NCBI GenBank assembly: GCA_024803745.1
Contig: JANJXV010000024.1
Coordinates: 12,167,427 to 12,231,426 of the forward strand
From: Megascapheus bottae
Taxonomy: Eukaryota; Chordata; Mammalia; Rodentia; Geomyidae
Direction of reading: 5' to 3'
Length of the DNA: 64,000 nucleotides
Shown here: positions 1 through 40,700 of the stretch, piece after piece
How positions within the stretch are numbered: the stretch's first letter is position 1
Layout: every line of letters begins with the position of its first letter
Position numbers and translations under genes: made by a program
Notes under the pieces: generated by a model
Seen by the model: the letters and a program-made list of their open reading frames with translations, nothing else
Databases searched by the model: none
Told to the model about the DNA's origin: nothing

Positions 1-89
1 TTTCAGTCTTCTGAACTACTATCTGTTGAAGAAATTGTCTTTCCTCCAATGTATGCTTTTGGTCCTTTGCAAAAACAAAAACGAAAAGC

Positions 90-363
90 AGCCAGGCGCA
101 GTGGCTCACACCTGCAATCCTAGCTACCAGGAGGCTGAGATCTGAGGATTGTGTTCAAAGCCAGCCCAGGCACTAAAGACGGTGAGAGTCTCATCTCCAA
201 TTAACCCCATTAGAAAAAGCAGAAGTGGCATTATGGCTCAAGGGAAGGATAGTAGGCTTGAGCTGAAAAACTCATGGACAATGCCCAGGCCCAGGGGTAG
301 TTGTGGTAGCCTTGAACTGAAGAGCTAACAGACAGCACCCAGGCCCAGAGTCCAAGCCCCACA
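90..363 (+). repeat. SINE family B (7SL-like head plus tRNA-like arm)
   Basis: The head reads gccaggcgcagtggctcaca and continues like the start of B1/Alu (ctgcaatcctagctac, aggaggctgag). The second half (atggctcaag...ccaagcccc) is the tRNA-like arm shared with family A. It ends in an (AAAT)n tail at 364-395. I use 'family B' for this type below. Confidence 0.8.
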
Positions 364-396
364 AATGACTAAAATAAATAAATAAATAAATAAATA

Positions 397-592
397 GGGG
401 CCGGGAGTTTGGCCTAGTGGTTAAAGTGCTTGCCTAGCATGCATGAAGACCCGGGTTCGATTCCTTGGTACCACATACATAGAAAAAAGCCAGAAGTGGT
501 GCTGAGGCTCAAGTGGTAGAGCTCTAGCCTTGAGAAAGTCCAAGGACAGTGCTCAGGCCCTGAGCTCAAGCCCAGGACTGGCAAAAAAAAAA
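397..592 (+). repeat. SINE family A (ID-like tRNA head plus second tRNA-like arm)
   Basis: Has A box tggcctagtggt, B box ggttcgattcc, then a second arm (ggctcaagtggtagagctc ... gagctcaagccc) and a polyA tail. This is the commonest repeat of the window and resembles ID-derived SINEs of geomyoid rodents. I use 'family A' for this type below. Confidence 0.85.
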
Positions 593-593
593 A

Positions 594-778
594 ATAGCCA
601 GGAGTTTGGCCTAGTGGTAGAGTGTTTGCCTAGCATGCATGAAGACCTGGGTTCTATTCCTCGGAACCACATGCATAGACAATAGCTGGAAGTGGTGCTG
701 AGGCTCAAGTGGTAGAGCTCTAGCCTTGAGAAAGTCCAAGGACAGTGCTCAGGCCCTGAGCTCAAGCCCAGGTCTATC
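594..778 (+). repeat. SINE family A, tandem second copy
   Basis: Directly follows the copy at 397-592, separated only by its polyA tail. It probably inserted into the older tail. The polyA of this copy is lost. Confidence 0.8.
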
Positions 779-919
779 AGATGGGTTCAAGCTATGTGGG
801 TTTATTTATTATTTATGTGAGAGCTATACAGGTTTATTTCTTTTCTGTTTCAACGTTTCATGTCTTTTTGGGGGTCAGTACTATGATGGTCTTGTTACTG
901 TGGCTCAGCTTTTTTTTTT

Positions 920-1148
920 GTCAGTCATGGGGCTTGAACTATGGGCCTAGGTGCTGTTCCTGTGCTCTGCAGCTCAAGTCTAGTGCTCTACCACTTGAGC
1001 CACAGTGCCACTTCCAATTTTCTGGAGATTAATTAGAGATAAGGGTCTTAGGGACCTTCATGCCACTGGCTTGCTTTGAACCGTGATCCTCAGATCTTCG
1101 CCTCTTGAGTAGCTACGATTATAGGCATGAGCCACCAGTACCAGGCTT
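920..1148 (-). repeat. SINE family B, antisense
   Basis: Complement of the family B arm and head: accacttgagccacagtgcc at one end, gtagctacgattataggcat and gagccaccagta at the other. Confidence 0.75.
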
Positions 1149-1169
1149 CTTAATAGGCTTAATTTGGCT

Positions 1170-1866
1170 TTTCAGGCTCCTTTACACTTCCAGGTGAAAT
1201 TTTGGATTGATTTATCGGTGAAGAATGACATTGGAGTTTTAATAGAAATTGCACTGAATTCATAGATTGCTTTTAGAAGTATAATCATTTTCATAGCATT
1301 AATTTGGTCAATTCATGAACATGGAAATTTTTTTATCTTCTAGAGTCTTCTTCAGTTTATTTATTCGATAATTTATAGTTTTGCTTGTAGAAATCTTTCA
1401 CATATTTAACCTGTTTTTAGACTTTTATGCTATTGTGAAAGGGATTTTTTTCCTGATTTTTCAGTCTATTACTTGTTGGTATATAGAAAAGCTACTGATT
1501 TTTGCATGCTGATTTGTGTTCTACTTCTTTACCAAAAGCATTAATCAGATGTTATTTTTTTTGTAGAGCTCAGGATCCTTTAAGATATCATAAGTATAAT
1601 ATATAATTTGTAAATAGGAATAATTTGACTTCTTTCTTTCTTTCTTATTACCAGCCCTTGCTTTCTTTTTCTTGTCTTATCACACTGGCTAGGAACTCAA
1701 GCACTTCACTGAATGAGTGAAGAGAGTATTGTTCCCCATTTAGTACAATACTGGCTATAGGTTTGTCATAGCTTTTAGAATATTGAGGTATGTGCCTTCT
1801 ATTACTAGTTTCTTCTATGAAGAAACAAGAAGAGGTATTGAATTTTATCACAAATTTAGTCTTCAT
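1170..1866 (-). mobile_element. LINE-1 ORF2 remnant, antisense
   Basis: The minus strand of 1648-1770 encodes a decayed reverse-transcriptase block (YDKPIASIVLNGE, then VLEFLASVIRQEKESKG). 1190-1560 resembles the downstream ORF2 region. The order of blocks fits one antisense, 5'-truncated and internally deleted L1. It is inactive, with stops and deletions. Confidence 0.7.
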
Positions 1867-1869
1867 CTA

Positions 1870-3200
1870 CTTATGATTTTTATTTTTTTTGCCTTTATTG
1901 TATATGTGGAGCACTATACTTAATCTAGGAAACTGTAAACAGGCTAAATTCTCACTAATGGATAAAAGGATACATAAATTGCGGTTTAATTGTGGTTTCC
2001 AGTGATGAGAAGGCATTCATGAGCTGAAGTATTTGGGGGGAAATGCTGAAGAAACTGTATAACACCATTATGATGGATGTCTAAAACACACAATTCAAAA
2101 TTATGTAATGCTAGTGGATATACATACCCACATATAGAGTAAAATTGCAAAACCCATAAAATCAAATGTAACAAGATATGAATAGTGCTTGAATTTCAGT
2201 CCTATGTACATAGGTACTTGTGTTCTCTATAAATATACTTCATGCCTCAAATATTTGTTTTAATTTTTTTGCCAGTCCTTGCCCTCCAGGCCCTTGTTTT
2301 AATTTTTTAATAAAAATGTAGGAAAAATTCAACAAAAGCTCCTAGGCATTTAGAAATAAGGGTAAAGGGGGTACATGGTGGCATCAGTCCTCAAAGAGGA
2401 TGATCTCCTGGGATGGGATTAGGGGGCAGGCTGAGTCCTGAGTGGAGGGATCATGAGGATTAACCAAATCATCCCCCTAAGCTGACCACCTGGCTGACAT
2501 GCCCACCACTTAGGCCCTTTAGAGATGCATTCCTGGACCAGAGCTTCCCTTCCCTCATACTTCTTAATCGCTTCCCCTTTCTCTCCCCCCTCTAATTTTT
2601 CCCTCACCTTAACCCCCCCATACTGATAAGAACAGGATTTACCTGTTTGGTGCCTGATGATACATTAGCTCAGATCTCCCTTGAATATTCCCCAAACGAA
2701 AGTTGAACGGTAGTAGCCTGAACTCTGGAAACCAGAGAGAGATTAGTCCTAGTACTCAAGATGAAAGCCTGCTAAAGGCTTGGATCCCTGGATGTCACTA
2801 TTGACAAGTTCCTCCCTGTCCCTCCTTCCATGTGCTAGAGTTAGCAGTCAAAGCCAGCTTCCGATCTGAGCCTGCTGATGAGGCAGAAGCAGAAAGGCTG
2901 GGGCAGCAGTGCCACCACTTGCAGAACTGGTATCTGTCAGTGCTCCAAGTCCTCCATGTCAGTCCCTATCCATCATTCCCCATCATTCCCCTGCTCCCTA
3001 AGTCTCTGCAGAAGAGATCTGGTGGGCTTATTCAGACAGCCCTTCTCCATCCTGGATCACCTTGGCCACAGGATCTGAAATAGGATCCTGTCCTCTGGGG
3101 TGTAGATGAAACATCTTTCATCGCTGCTCATCACCTGTCGGAATATCCAGGCTTTTGAGTGGAGATAACGAGAGGAGAAAAAAGGAGGGCAGAGGAGGGG
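1870..3200. other. Mostly unique upstream flank of CCDC136
   Basis: No recognised repeat over most of this stretch. An 82-codon open frame at 2832-3083 and two GGATTA sites (2416, 2457) are treated under findings. No gene could be assigned. Confidence 0.4.
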
Positions 3201-3202
3201 AG

Positions 3203-3204
<2 letters not shown>

Positions 3205-3250
<46 letters not shown>
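3205..3250. repeat. (TG)n microsatellite
   Basis: About 22 TG units next to an antisense family B SINE. Confidence 0.95.
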
Positions 3251-3261
3251 CACACACATCC

Positions 3262-3690
3262 GTATGGAGGCTTGAACTCAGGTCTTGGAAGCAAGCGGTC
3301 CCTTAGCTTTTTTGCTCAAGGCTGGCACTCTAGCATGTGAGCCACACCTCTACTTCCAGCTTTTTGCTGGTTAATTGGAAATAAGAGTCTCCTACCTAGG
3401 CAGGCAGTTGTGATCCTCAGCTCTCAGACTCCTGGGTAGCTATGATTACAGGTGTGAGCCACCAGTGCCCAACTCGCCAAAAGTGCTTACCTTTTGTTTC
3501 GTTTTATGTATTTATTTACCCTGAGCTGTTTTTGCTCAAAGCAAGTACTTCAGCACTTGGTTGCAAGATCTATTCGCAGCTTTGGGATAGTTAATTGAAG
3601 ATAAGAGACTCACGGATTTTTCCTGCCTGAGCTGGCTTCAAACTGTGATCCTCAAGCTCCTGAGTAGCTAGGATTACGGCTTGAGTCTAT
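3262..3690 (-). repeat. Two antisense SINE family B copies
   Basis: One copy at about 3262-3474 (ends gtgtgagccaccagtgccca) and a more diverged one at about 3523-3690. Both keep the gtagctatgattaca/gtagctaggatta head in complement. Confidence 0.7.
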
Positions 3691-4033
3691 CTTTTGGACA
3701 ACGTTCTTATTAGAAGGAAACACTTCAAGTATAAAGTCCTGTGTTGTTGGGAGAGTTACATTTACTTCTTTATTCTAACAGATCCGCTGTTCGACGCTGG
3801 AGATAGAAAAAAAAAAAGGGATGGAAGCACAAGTGGGACATGCAGTGAGGAAGAGCTGGGTGTGGGAGGAAGCTGTCTAGGGGCGACTTCCAGCCTAGGA
3901 GTGAAGGGTAAACCGGGTATGTGCAGGCAAAAGAACGCTTTCTTGGGCAATGTCTAGAGCTTGGAGCTTCAGAGCCTATGGTGGTGAACACTGAGTGCCC
4001 AGACCTGGGAGGGGAAATGCAAGAGAAGGCACT

Positions 4034-4102
<69 letters not shown>
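4034..4102. repeat. (TG)n microsatellite upstream of the CCDC136 promoter
   Basis: Pure TG run of about 34 units, some 800 bases before the CCDC136 start codon. Confidence 0.97.
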
Positions 4103-4103
<1 letters not shown>

Positions 4104-4918
4104 TTAGGAATTTCCCAGCAATTTCCTGGAGGTCCTTGTGGCCTCCCATCCACCACTTCAATCCTGAACGACTGGTGCAGCGATGTCAGCTCCAGTGTCC
4201 AGCAAACGCTGGTTAAGTGAACGACCTTCTAATATGCTAAGCAGGCTCCATCTCTCCTTCGAAAGGGAAAACCAGCGGCGCGGGGTGGCTGGCAGCAGGC
4301 CGTGGCGGGGCGGGGCTCGCGGGGCGGGCCGGAGCGACAGTGAGCGGGGGCAGAGGATCGGGAGCCAAAGTGTGCACATCTCGGCCTCAGTTTCCCTCTT
4401 GCAGCCCTAGCCGTGGCTCCTGGGCGACCGCTTGGGGTCGGGGGTCAGCACTGATGGTGGAGAGGAGAAGGAGCGCGCGTGTCTGCGCCTTTGGGGAGGA
4501 GACGGTCAGTCCTGGCTGGCCCCACTCTCTGGGCAGGACCGGGCCGGGCCACCTGGTGCGGGCAGTCCCTCCGCGCAGCTGACCTGGGGCGGGACGAGTC
4601 GCCAGAACCGCTGGGGGCGGTGGCGCCTCTGGCGGGGGAGCGGCGGGGAGAAGCCGTCAGTCCCGGTAGCTCAGCTCCGCCGACCCCGGCTCCGATCTCC
4701 AGCAGGCTGGCAGGCAGGCAGGGAGGGCTTCCGGGCGGCGGCGGCGGCGGGCGGGAGGGCGGGCTGGGGCTGGCGGACGCAGCCCAGGCAGGCCCCGCCC
4801 CCTGGGCGCGCCCTCCCTCTCTCCCTCCGCCCTCCCTTCTCCTTGCGCACCTCGCACCGGGTCCCCGGACCCGCGGCTGCGGCTTTTGCTCCGGGAGGCG
4901 GCGGCGGCTGGAGCGGCC

Positions 4919-35360
<30,442 letters not shown>

Positions 35361-35592
35361 TGGCAGACCTGGGCCAGCCCTGAGGGCATATCCCCAGCAG
35401 CCGCTACCCTCACCTTTGAGCAGGACACACTGTGCCAAGCTCCCATCCCACCCATGTGTCCCGTGTGTCTCCACTTCCTTGCCTCAGTCACTTAGGCTGG
35501 AAAGGCTAAGATGAGCTGTTGCTGGCTCCCACCTTCTGCCTTGTGTAAGAACCTGGGTTCCCTGTAATTAAATTGTCAACCTAACAACCTGA
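35361..35592 (+). other. CCDC136: CCDC136 3' UTR
   Basis: Short, repeat-free stretch from the stop codon to the expected cleavage site about 20 bases past the poly(A) signal. The end is approximate. Confidence 0.7.
35567..35572 (+). terminator. CCDC136: Poly(A) signal ATTAAA for CCDC136
   Basis: ATTAAA, the commonest variant of AATAAA, about 210 bases after the stop. A T/G-rich stretch (tgttgtggcttttt, about 35596) follows at the right distance for a downstream element. Confidence 0.75.
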
Positions 35593-35642
35593 GATGTTGT
35601 GGCTTTTTATTTACTAAATGTGTTTGCATAACCTGAACAGAG

Positions 35643-35801
35643 GAGCGTGCACAAGCCCTGGGTTCAATTCCTTAGTACCACATACACAGAAAAAGCTGGA
35701 AGTGGTTTTGTGGCTAAAGTGGTAGAGCACTAGTTTTGAGAAAGTTCAAGGACAGTGCCCAGGCCCTGAGTTCAAGACCCAGGACTGTCAAAAAAAAAAA
35801 A
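35643..35801 (+). repeat. SINE family A, 5' truncated
   Basis: Starts inside the head (gagcgtgcacaagccctggg). B box ggttcaattcc and arm are present, followed by a polyA tail. Confidence 0.8.
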
Positions 35802-36746
35802 GTGAAATATCCAGGCCCTAACAATGATGGGAAGCTGTCCATGCTTCCCTAGGTTGGAGTGAAGGGAGGAGGAGAGAGAAGAGATTTCACAGCAGAGCCA
35901 CGAGGAAGTGGAAGGCTCTACCCTTTCTGCCCACCTGCCAGCTTCCCAGTGGGGTCTTTCAAGTTCCACCTAGAACTCAGAACAGGACAGGGGATTGAGA
36001 AGGCATCTATGAGGGGACAGCAACACTGCTGGGATAATTTGTGCAAAATCCCTTTGTACCTTCATTCCTACCAAGGCCTTTATGACTGGTTGTTCTCATC
36101 TAGAGGTTTTGGTTTTGGCTGGGTTTTTGTGTGTGTGTGTGGTTGGGGGGGGGGGGAATCAATCACAGGGCTTGAACTCAGTGCCTGGGTGCTGTCCCCA
36201 AGCTCTCTTGCTCAAGGCTAGTGCTCTAAACAACCCTCCTTCCAGTTTTTGATTAATTGAAAATAGGAGTTTCCTCTTCATACACTTTAAAAATCCCTTT
36301 GGCCAGGTATGGTCACTCAGGACTCTAATCCTACCAACTTGAGAAGTACAGATTATAAGAGTAACAGTTTGAGGCCAGCCCAGGCAAAAAGTTGGAGAGA
36401 CTTCATTTCAACCAGTGGTTGAGCATGGTGGTATATATATGTTTTCCCAGCTACACAGAAAAACACAAATAGGAGGATGGAAGTCCAGCCTCACCTGGGA
36501 ATAAAGTGAGACTCTACTTCAAATATAACATCTCCAAAAGGCCTGGCAGAGTGGCTTAAGTAGTTAGATGCCTGAGTTCTACAAACTCCATTACTTAAAA
36601 AATCCCAATTTTGTTTGTTTGTTCTTTTTACTATCTTGGGTTGAGGCAAGTGGGGCACAGAAATCGAGGGAGGAAGGATGAGCAAATGCAGACCTAGTAC
36701 ACAGTAAACACTATGTGAAAAATGAACTAAGCAACTTACAGGTAGG

Positions 36747-36870
36747 GACAAGAGGGAGAAAATGGGGGAAAGCAAAGGAAGAGCTAACTCTGTCAAAAGA
36801 AATGTACTCATTACCTGACATGAAATGCTAACTCCTCTGTACAGCACCATAATAATGATAAAGTTTTTAA
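36747..36870. repeat. Unclassified interspersed repeat, copy 1
   Basis: Contains aaatgtactcattacctgac and ctcctctgtacagcaccat. It is clearly related to 59250-59371 inside FLNC, so it is a dispersed repeat I cannot name. Confidence 0.6.
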
Positions 36871-37123
36871 GTCCCTTGGAGGATATTACTAACTCCATTT
36901 TACAGATGAGAAAAATAGAGGCTCAAAAGAGTTCTGTAACCTGCCCAAGTTTACAAGGTCAAAAGTGAATAGACGTACAACCCATGTGTCTTCCCTTCTA
37001 TTACCTTTCCTGGTATACAGCTCAGAAGAAGAGTCAGTGGCCAAGTGCCTGCTAAAACTTGGCTAACTTAGAATCATCACAAGTGACCACAGGAAAGTTC
37101 CTGCTTCTAAAAACCAATATTCC

Positions 37124-37325
37124 CAGGCTAGCCACCAGTAGTTTTGTATTCCTAGCTACTCAGGAGGCTGAGATTTGAGGATCACAGTTCAAAGCCAGTT
37201 CAGGCAAGAAAGGCTTTTAGCTCCAAGTAACTATCAAATTCAGAATTGGAGCAGTGGCTCAAATGGTAGAGTAGTACTAACCTTGAGCACAAAATCTCAG
37301 GGACAGTATGCAGGTCCAAAAAAAG
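37124..37325 (+). repeat. SINE family B
   Basis: ccaggctagccaccagtagt, ctactcaggaggctgagatt, then the arm gtggctcaaatggtagagta. Confidence 0.75.
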
Positions 37326-38226
37326 TGTCACACAGGGTTCTCTGGGTCTGCTCAAACAGATTGGGCTCATTCCAAGTTAAATATGGCCGATGTAGGTGAC
37401 TGACAAACACTCCCTCTTGATGGGACGGCAAGCCAGGTGAAGATCTAGGCAACCTGGTGTCCTGAGATAGGCCAACAGGTGGTGAATCAGGGGGCTAAAA
37501 ATGGCCCAGGGACACCGCCACCACTGCCACACATACTCGGCTGATGAAACCCCCTGTAAGCCCCTTAGAGCCCCTGCCCCCAGGGCGGAGGAACATGTTA
37601 GCTCTCCTCAGGGAGGGGGGCCCACATGGCAGCCTCCAGGACAGCATTGCGCACGGTCTGTTCTATCCACATGGTCGGGCCTAGGACCTGGGCTCATGGG
37701 CTATATTGAGGGCTGAGTCACCAGCCTGTGCCGGGGCAGGCTGACTGTGACTGGCTGCTGGGGCCTGAGTCAGGCCCCGATTTATCCTGGAGAGCAACAG
37801 GCTCAAGTTTCGGAGAAGGAGGGTGACGGGAACCATCCCTTGGCATTCTGCACCCTGCACTGCCCACTGACCATTCAGTCCCCTGGGACTGCCCATTAGT
37901 CTCTCCTGCAGTGAAAAAAAAAAATGAATTCAGGAGGGACAGCAAGGGAAGCTGTCCTGGCAAAGGTTTTTTCTGCTTGCTGACTTCTCTCTGAATGCTC
38001 TCCTTTAACAGTCAGAGGCTGACAATGTCCACTAGAGAAGACTATGAGCTGTTAGAGTTTACTAAAGGGTTTTCAGCTACCTCCTCCTTTCTGCTTGACC
38101 AGCAATTCAGAGAGGTATCCATTTTTTTTTTTTTAGATCTGTATCTCATTTTCTTCATCAGAACTTTAGAGACAACACTGAGGTCCTGGGTTCCTACACC
38201 TCTGGGTGGCTCAGAAGTCTAACTTT

Positions 38227-38268
38227 ACACACACACACACACACACACCACACACACACACACACACA
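38227..38268. repeat. (CA)n microsatellite
   Basis: About 20 CA units with one interruption (acca). Confidence 0.95.
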
Positions 38269-38436
38269 GTGTTCCCTTGTGAGATCCAAACTGGGCATCC
38301 AACACTGGTGCCTGGGTGATTTTGGCCAGGAGATAAAGGTGGCTTGGGGAGAATGACAATTCTGGAGACAGAGAGACAGGGTTGCCAATAGGAGAGTGGA
38401 ATTCCTGAGCACAGAACATGAGCTGCAAGGCCCAAG

Positions 38437-38446
38437 CTATTTATAC
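38437..38446 (+). promoter_or_regulatory. FLNC: MEF2-like site upstream of FLNC
   Basis: CTATTTATAC matches the MEF2 consensus YTAWWWWTAR at nine of ten positions. It lies in repeat-free DNA about 1.8 kb before the FLNC start codon. A role in muscle expression is inference. Confidence 0.4.
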
Positions 38447-39719
38447 CTCGCCTGTCACTATCAGGGCCCCAGACAGCCCCTCCCCCACCACTCATGCACA
38501 GCAGGTCCATTTTCTATTCTTCTCCCTCCTTATCTAAGGACTAGGCCATCTCATTAAGTGTGAAGGGAAAGAAATGATTTCATGGATCCCTGTCCTCATA
38601 AGTACTACCCAAGGCGCCCATAAACCTCTTAGTGCAAAATGAGCACTACCCTCATTCTGCTTTCTGGAGAGAGCCCTCCAACATGCCTACTAATCCCTGC
38701 CTTTTCACCAGGCTTGGAAGGAGAGGAGTAATAACCTAGCAAGTCTCAAGAACTTTCCCAAACACCAACAATCACATACCTGGAGTCAAGACTACCTGGT
38801 TGGAGAAATTTTCAGGCTCAGGCATGACTTATGGAGTCTAAAAGTAGAGAAATCAGGGAAGCATGGCCCAAAGGGGGTGTGGCAGGACAGGAGATATATG
38901 GGGTGCACATATGCTACCAAGTTACCAACTATCTCAGGCCAGCTCTTCTGTGTGCCTCAGCTTCTCTGCTGCCACAACTTTCCAACCCTCTTCCTGTTCA
39001 GGGCTTGCCCTGAAGCCCAGTCCTGCCCAGGCATCCTGCCTGGTTCCCTGGGCTCTCCTTGTCCACAGCCCCTGGCCCTGCCCACCTGCCCCAGTCACGT
39101 TTCTCCTTGGCTGCTCCACCAGGACTCTCCCTGGTGTCTTAGGAGGCCCTGCCCTGCGGCCCAGATGGGCATACCGCCCAGGGGGCTCCCTGGCATCCAG
39201 AGGCAGTCTCTCTCCTTCCCCTCATCACCTCCGTTGAGTCAGACTGGGGGGGATGGCACCTACAGCATGACTCACTGGGTACCCTTTCCCTGAGCTCAGC
39301 TTCATTCTGAGACAATGAAGCCAAAAAGGCTGGTGACAGGGACACTGAATCAGGAGCAGAGCCTCAGTCTTTCCCCTCTGACCTTGAGTTTAGGCTCCAA
39401 ATGAGGATTTTCTGTCAGGAAAATGGAACTTTAAGGGGAGCCCCCCTCCCCAGCCTTCTCCCTAGTTGTTCTCCCTAATCCCCAGCTTCCTCTCAGGCCA
39501 TCTCAACACTAGCACACACACATTTCCCTTCTCTGTCCACAGGTGGACAATACACTGGGCCAGGAGCCAGGAGGACTCCCAGGCCCTGTCAACAGCCTGG
39601 CCAACTTGCTTAGAAAATTCTGTCAACACCAAGATCACTGTATTTGGCCCTAATCACTGGCCTCAGTTTCCCCGTGTACCTCTTCAAGCCCAGTTAACTG
39701 TGGAGGGATCCGATTTCTT

Positions 39720-40700
39720 CCCTGACGGGTGGGACTCGGTTTTAGGATATTGGGTGGGCGTGGGGGCCGCACTGGGCCGAGGGGGGAGGGAGAAGCCCCC
39801 ACCCCCCACGGGCTGCTGGGCTGGCGCGGGCCGCGTGGGGGAGGGGCGGGCGGAGGCGGGGCCGTGGGGCTCGGCGGGGGCCCCCACCCGCAGGCCGGGC
39901 GGCATTCCTAGGAGGCCGGCGCTCTGACGTGGACCCCAGGGCTGCGGGCGCGGCGCGGGGGGGGGCAGCGGCCCAGGGGCTTCTTAAACCCCCCGCCCGG
40001 GCCGGAGCGGCACTTCCCGAGCACTGCTCCGCCCCCGGAGGGAGAGCGAGAGAAAGAGACCGAGGGGGAGCGCGCTAGCGAGCGAGCGAGCCACAGCCCG
40101 ACCGCGGCAGAGGAGCCCAGGCCAGAGCCCCGCCAGTCAGGGCGCGAGGCAAGTTTGGAGAGAGCGCAGCGCAGCGCGTCCCGCGGTCTGCCCCGACAGC
40201 GCGCCGACAGCCCGAGGCCCCGCGGCCACCCCGTCCCCGTCCCGCCAACATGATGAACAACAGCGGCTACTCCGATGCCGTCGGCCTCGGCGACGAGGCG
40301 GACGACATGCCGTCCACCGAGAAGGACCTGGCCGAGGACGCGCCGTGGAAGAAGATCCAGCAGAACACGTTCACGCGCTGGTGCAACGAGCACCTCAAGT
40401 GCGTGGGCAAGCGCCTGACCGACCTGCAGCGCGACCTCAGCGACGGGCTGCGCCTCATCGCGCTGCTCGAGGTGCTCAGCCAGAAGCGCATGTACCGCAA
40501 GTTCCACCCGCGCCCCAACTTCCGCCAGATGAAGCTGGAGAACGTATCCGTGGCCCTCGAGTTCCTGGAGCGCGAGCACATCAAGCTCGTGTCCATCGGT
40601 CAGTGCGGGGGCCACCGGGGCAGGGCCACGGCGGGGGAGGGGTGGGCCTCAGGGGCAAGGGGGCACAGGTGCCGCCCTCTGACACCATAGGAGACGGTGG
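39720..40700 (+). promoter_or_regulatory. FLNC: FLNC CpG-island promoter
   Basis: GC- and CpG-dense block spanning the presumed transcription start and exon 1. CTTAAA at 39983-39988 could act as a weak TATA-like element. That would put the start near 40015 and give a 5' UTR of about 235 bases. The start position is inferred, not observed. Confidence 0.7.
40250..40598 (+). CDS. FLNC: FLNC exon 1 (N-terminus and most of CH1)
   Basis: Starts [19 protein letters not shown] at 40250 has A at -3; a second ATG follows at once. Contains [17 protein letters not shown] and [19 protein letters not shown], the actin-binding CH1 signature. Donor atcg|gtcagt. About residues 1-116. Confidence 0.97.

Larger units (their letters stand above)
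35593..39700. other. Intergenic region between CCDC136 and FLNC
   Basis: About 4.1 kb. 35640-37330 is SINE-rich (family A 35643, antisense family B about 36150-36290, B1-like about 36301-36535, family B about 37124-37320). 37330-39700 is almost free of interspersed repeats apart from a (CA)n run at 38227-38268, and so may hold FLNC regulatory DNA. No gene seen. Confidence 0.6.

Noticed and set aside
4034..4102. Val-Cys and Thr-His repeat 'proteins' over (TG)n tracts
   Set aside because: Translations of dinucleotide microsatellites.
1..4200. OPN1SW, the expected upstream neighbour
   Set aside because: No opsin-like exon on the minus strand here. In human it lies roughly 15 kb from CCDC136, so it would be outside this window.
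38529..38545. Possible CArG box (ccttatctaagg) upstream of FLNC
   Set aside because: Eight bases, including a C, lie between CC and GG; a CArG box needs six A/T.
39908..40615. 235-codon minus-strand frame opposite FLNC exon 1
   Set aside because: Shadow of the GC-rich exon 1 coding frame and CpG island; no independent coding signal.
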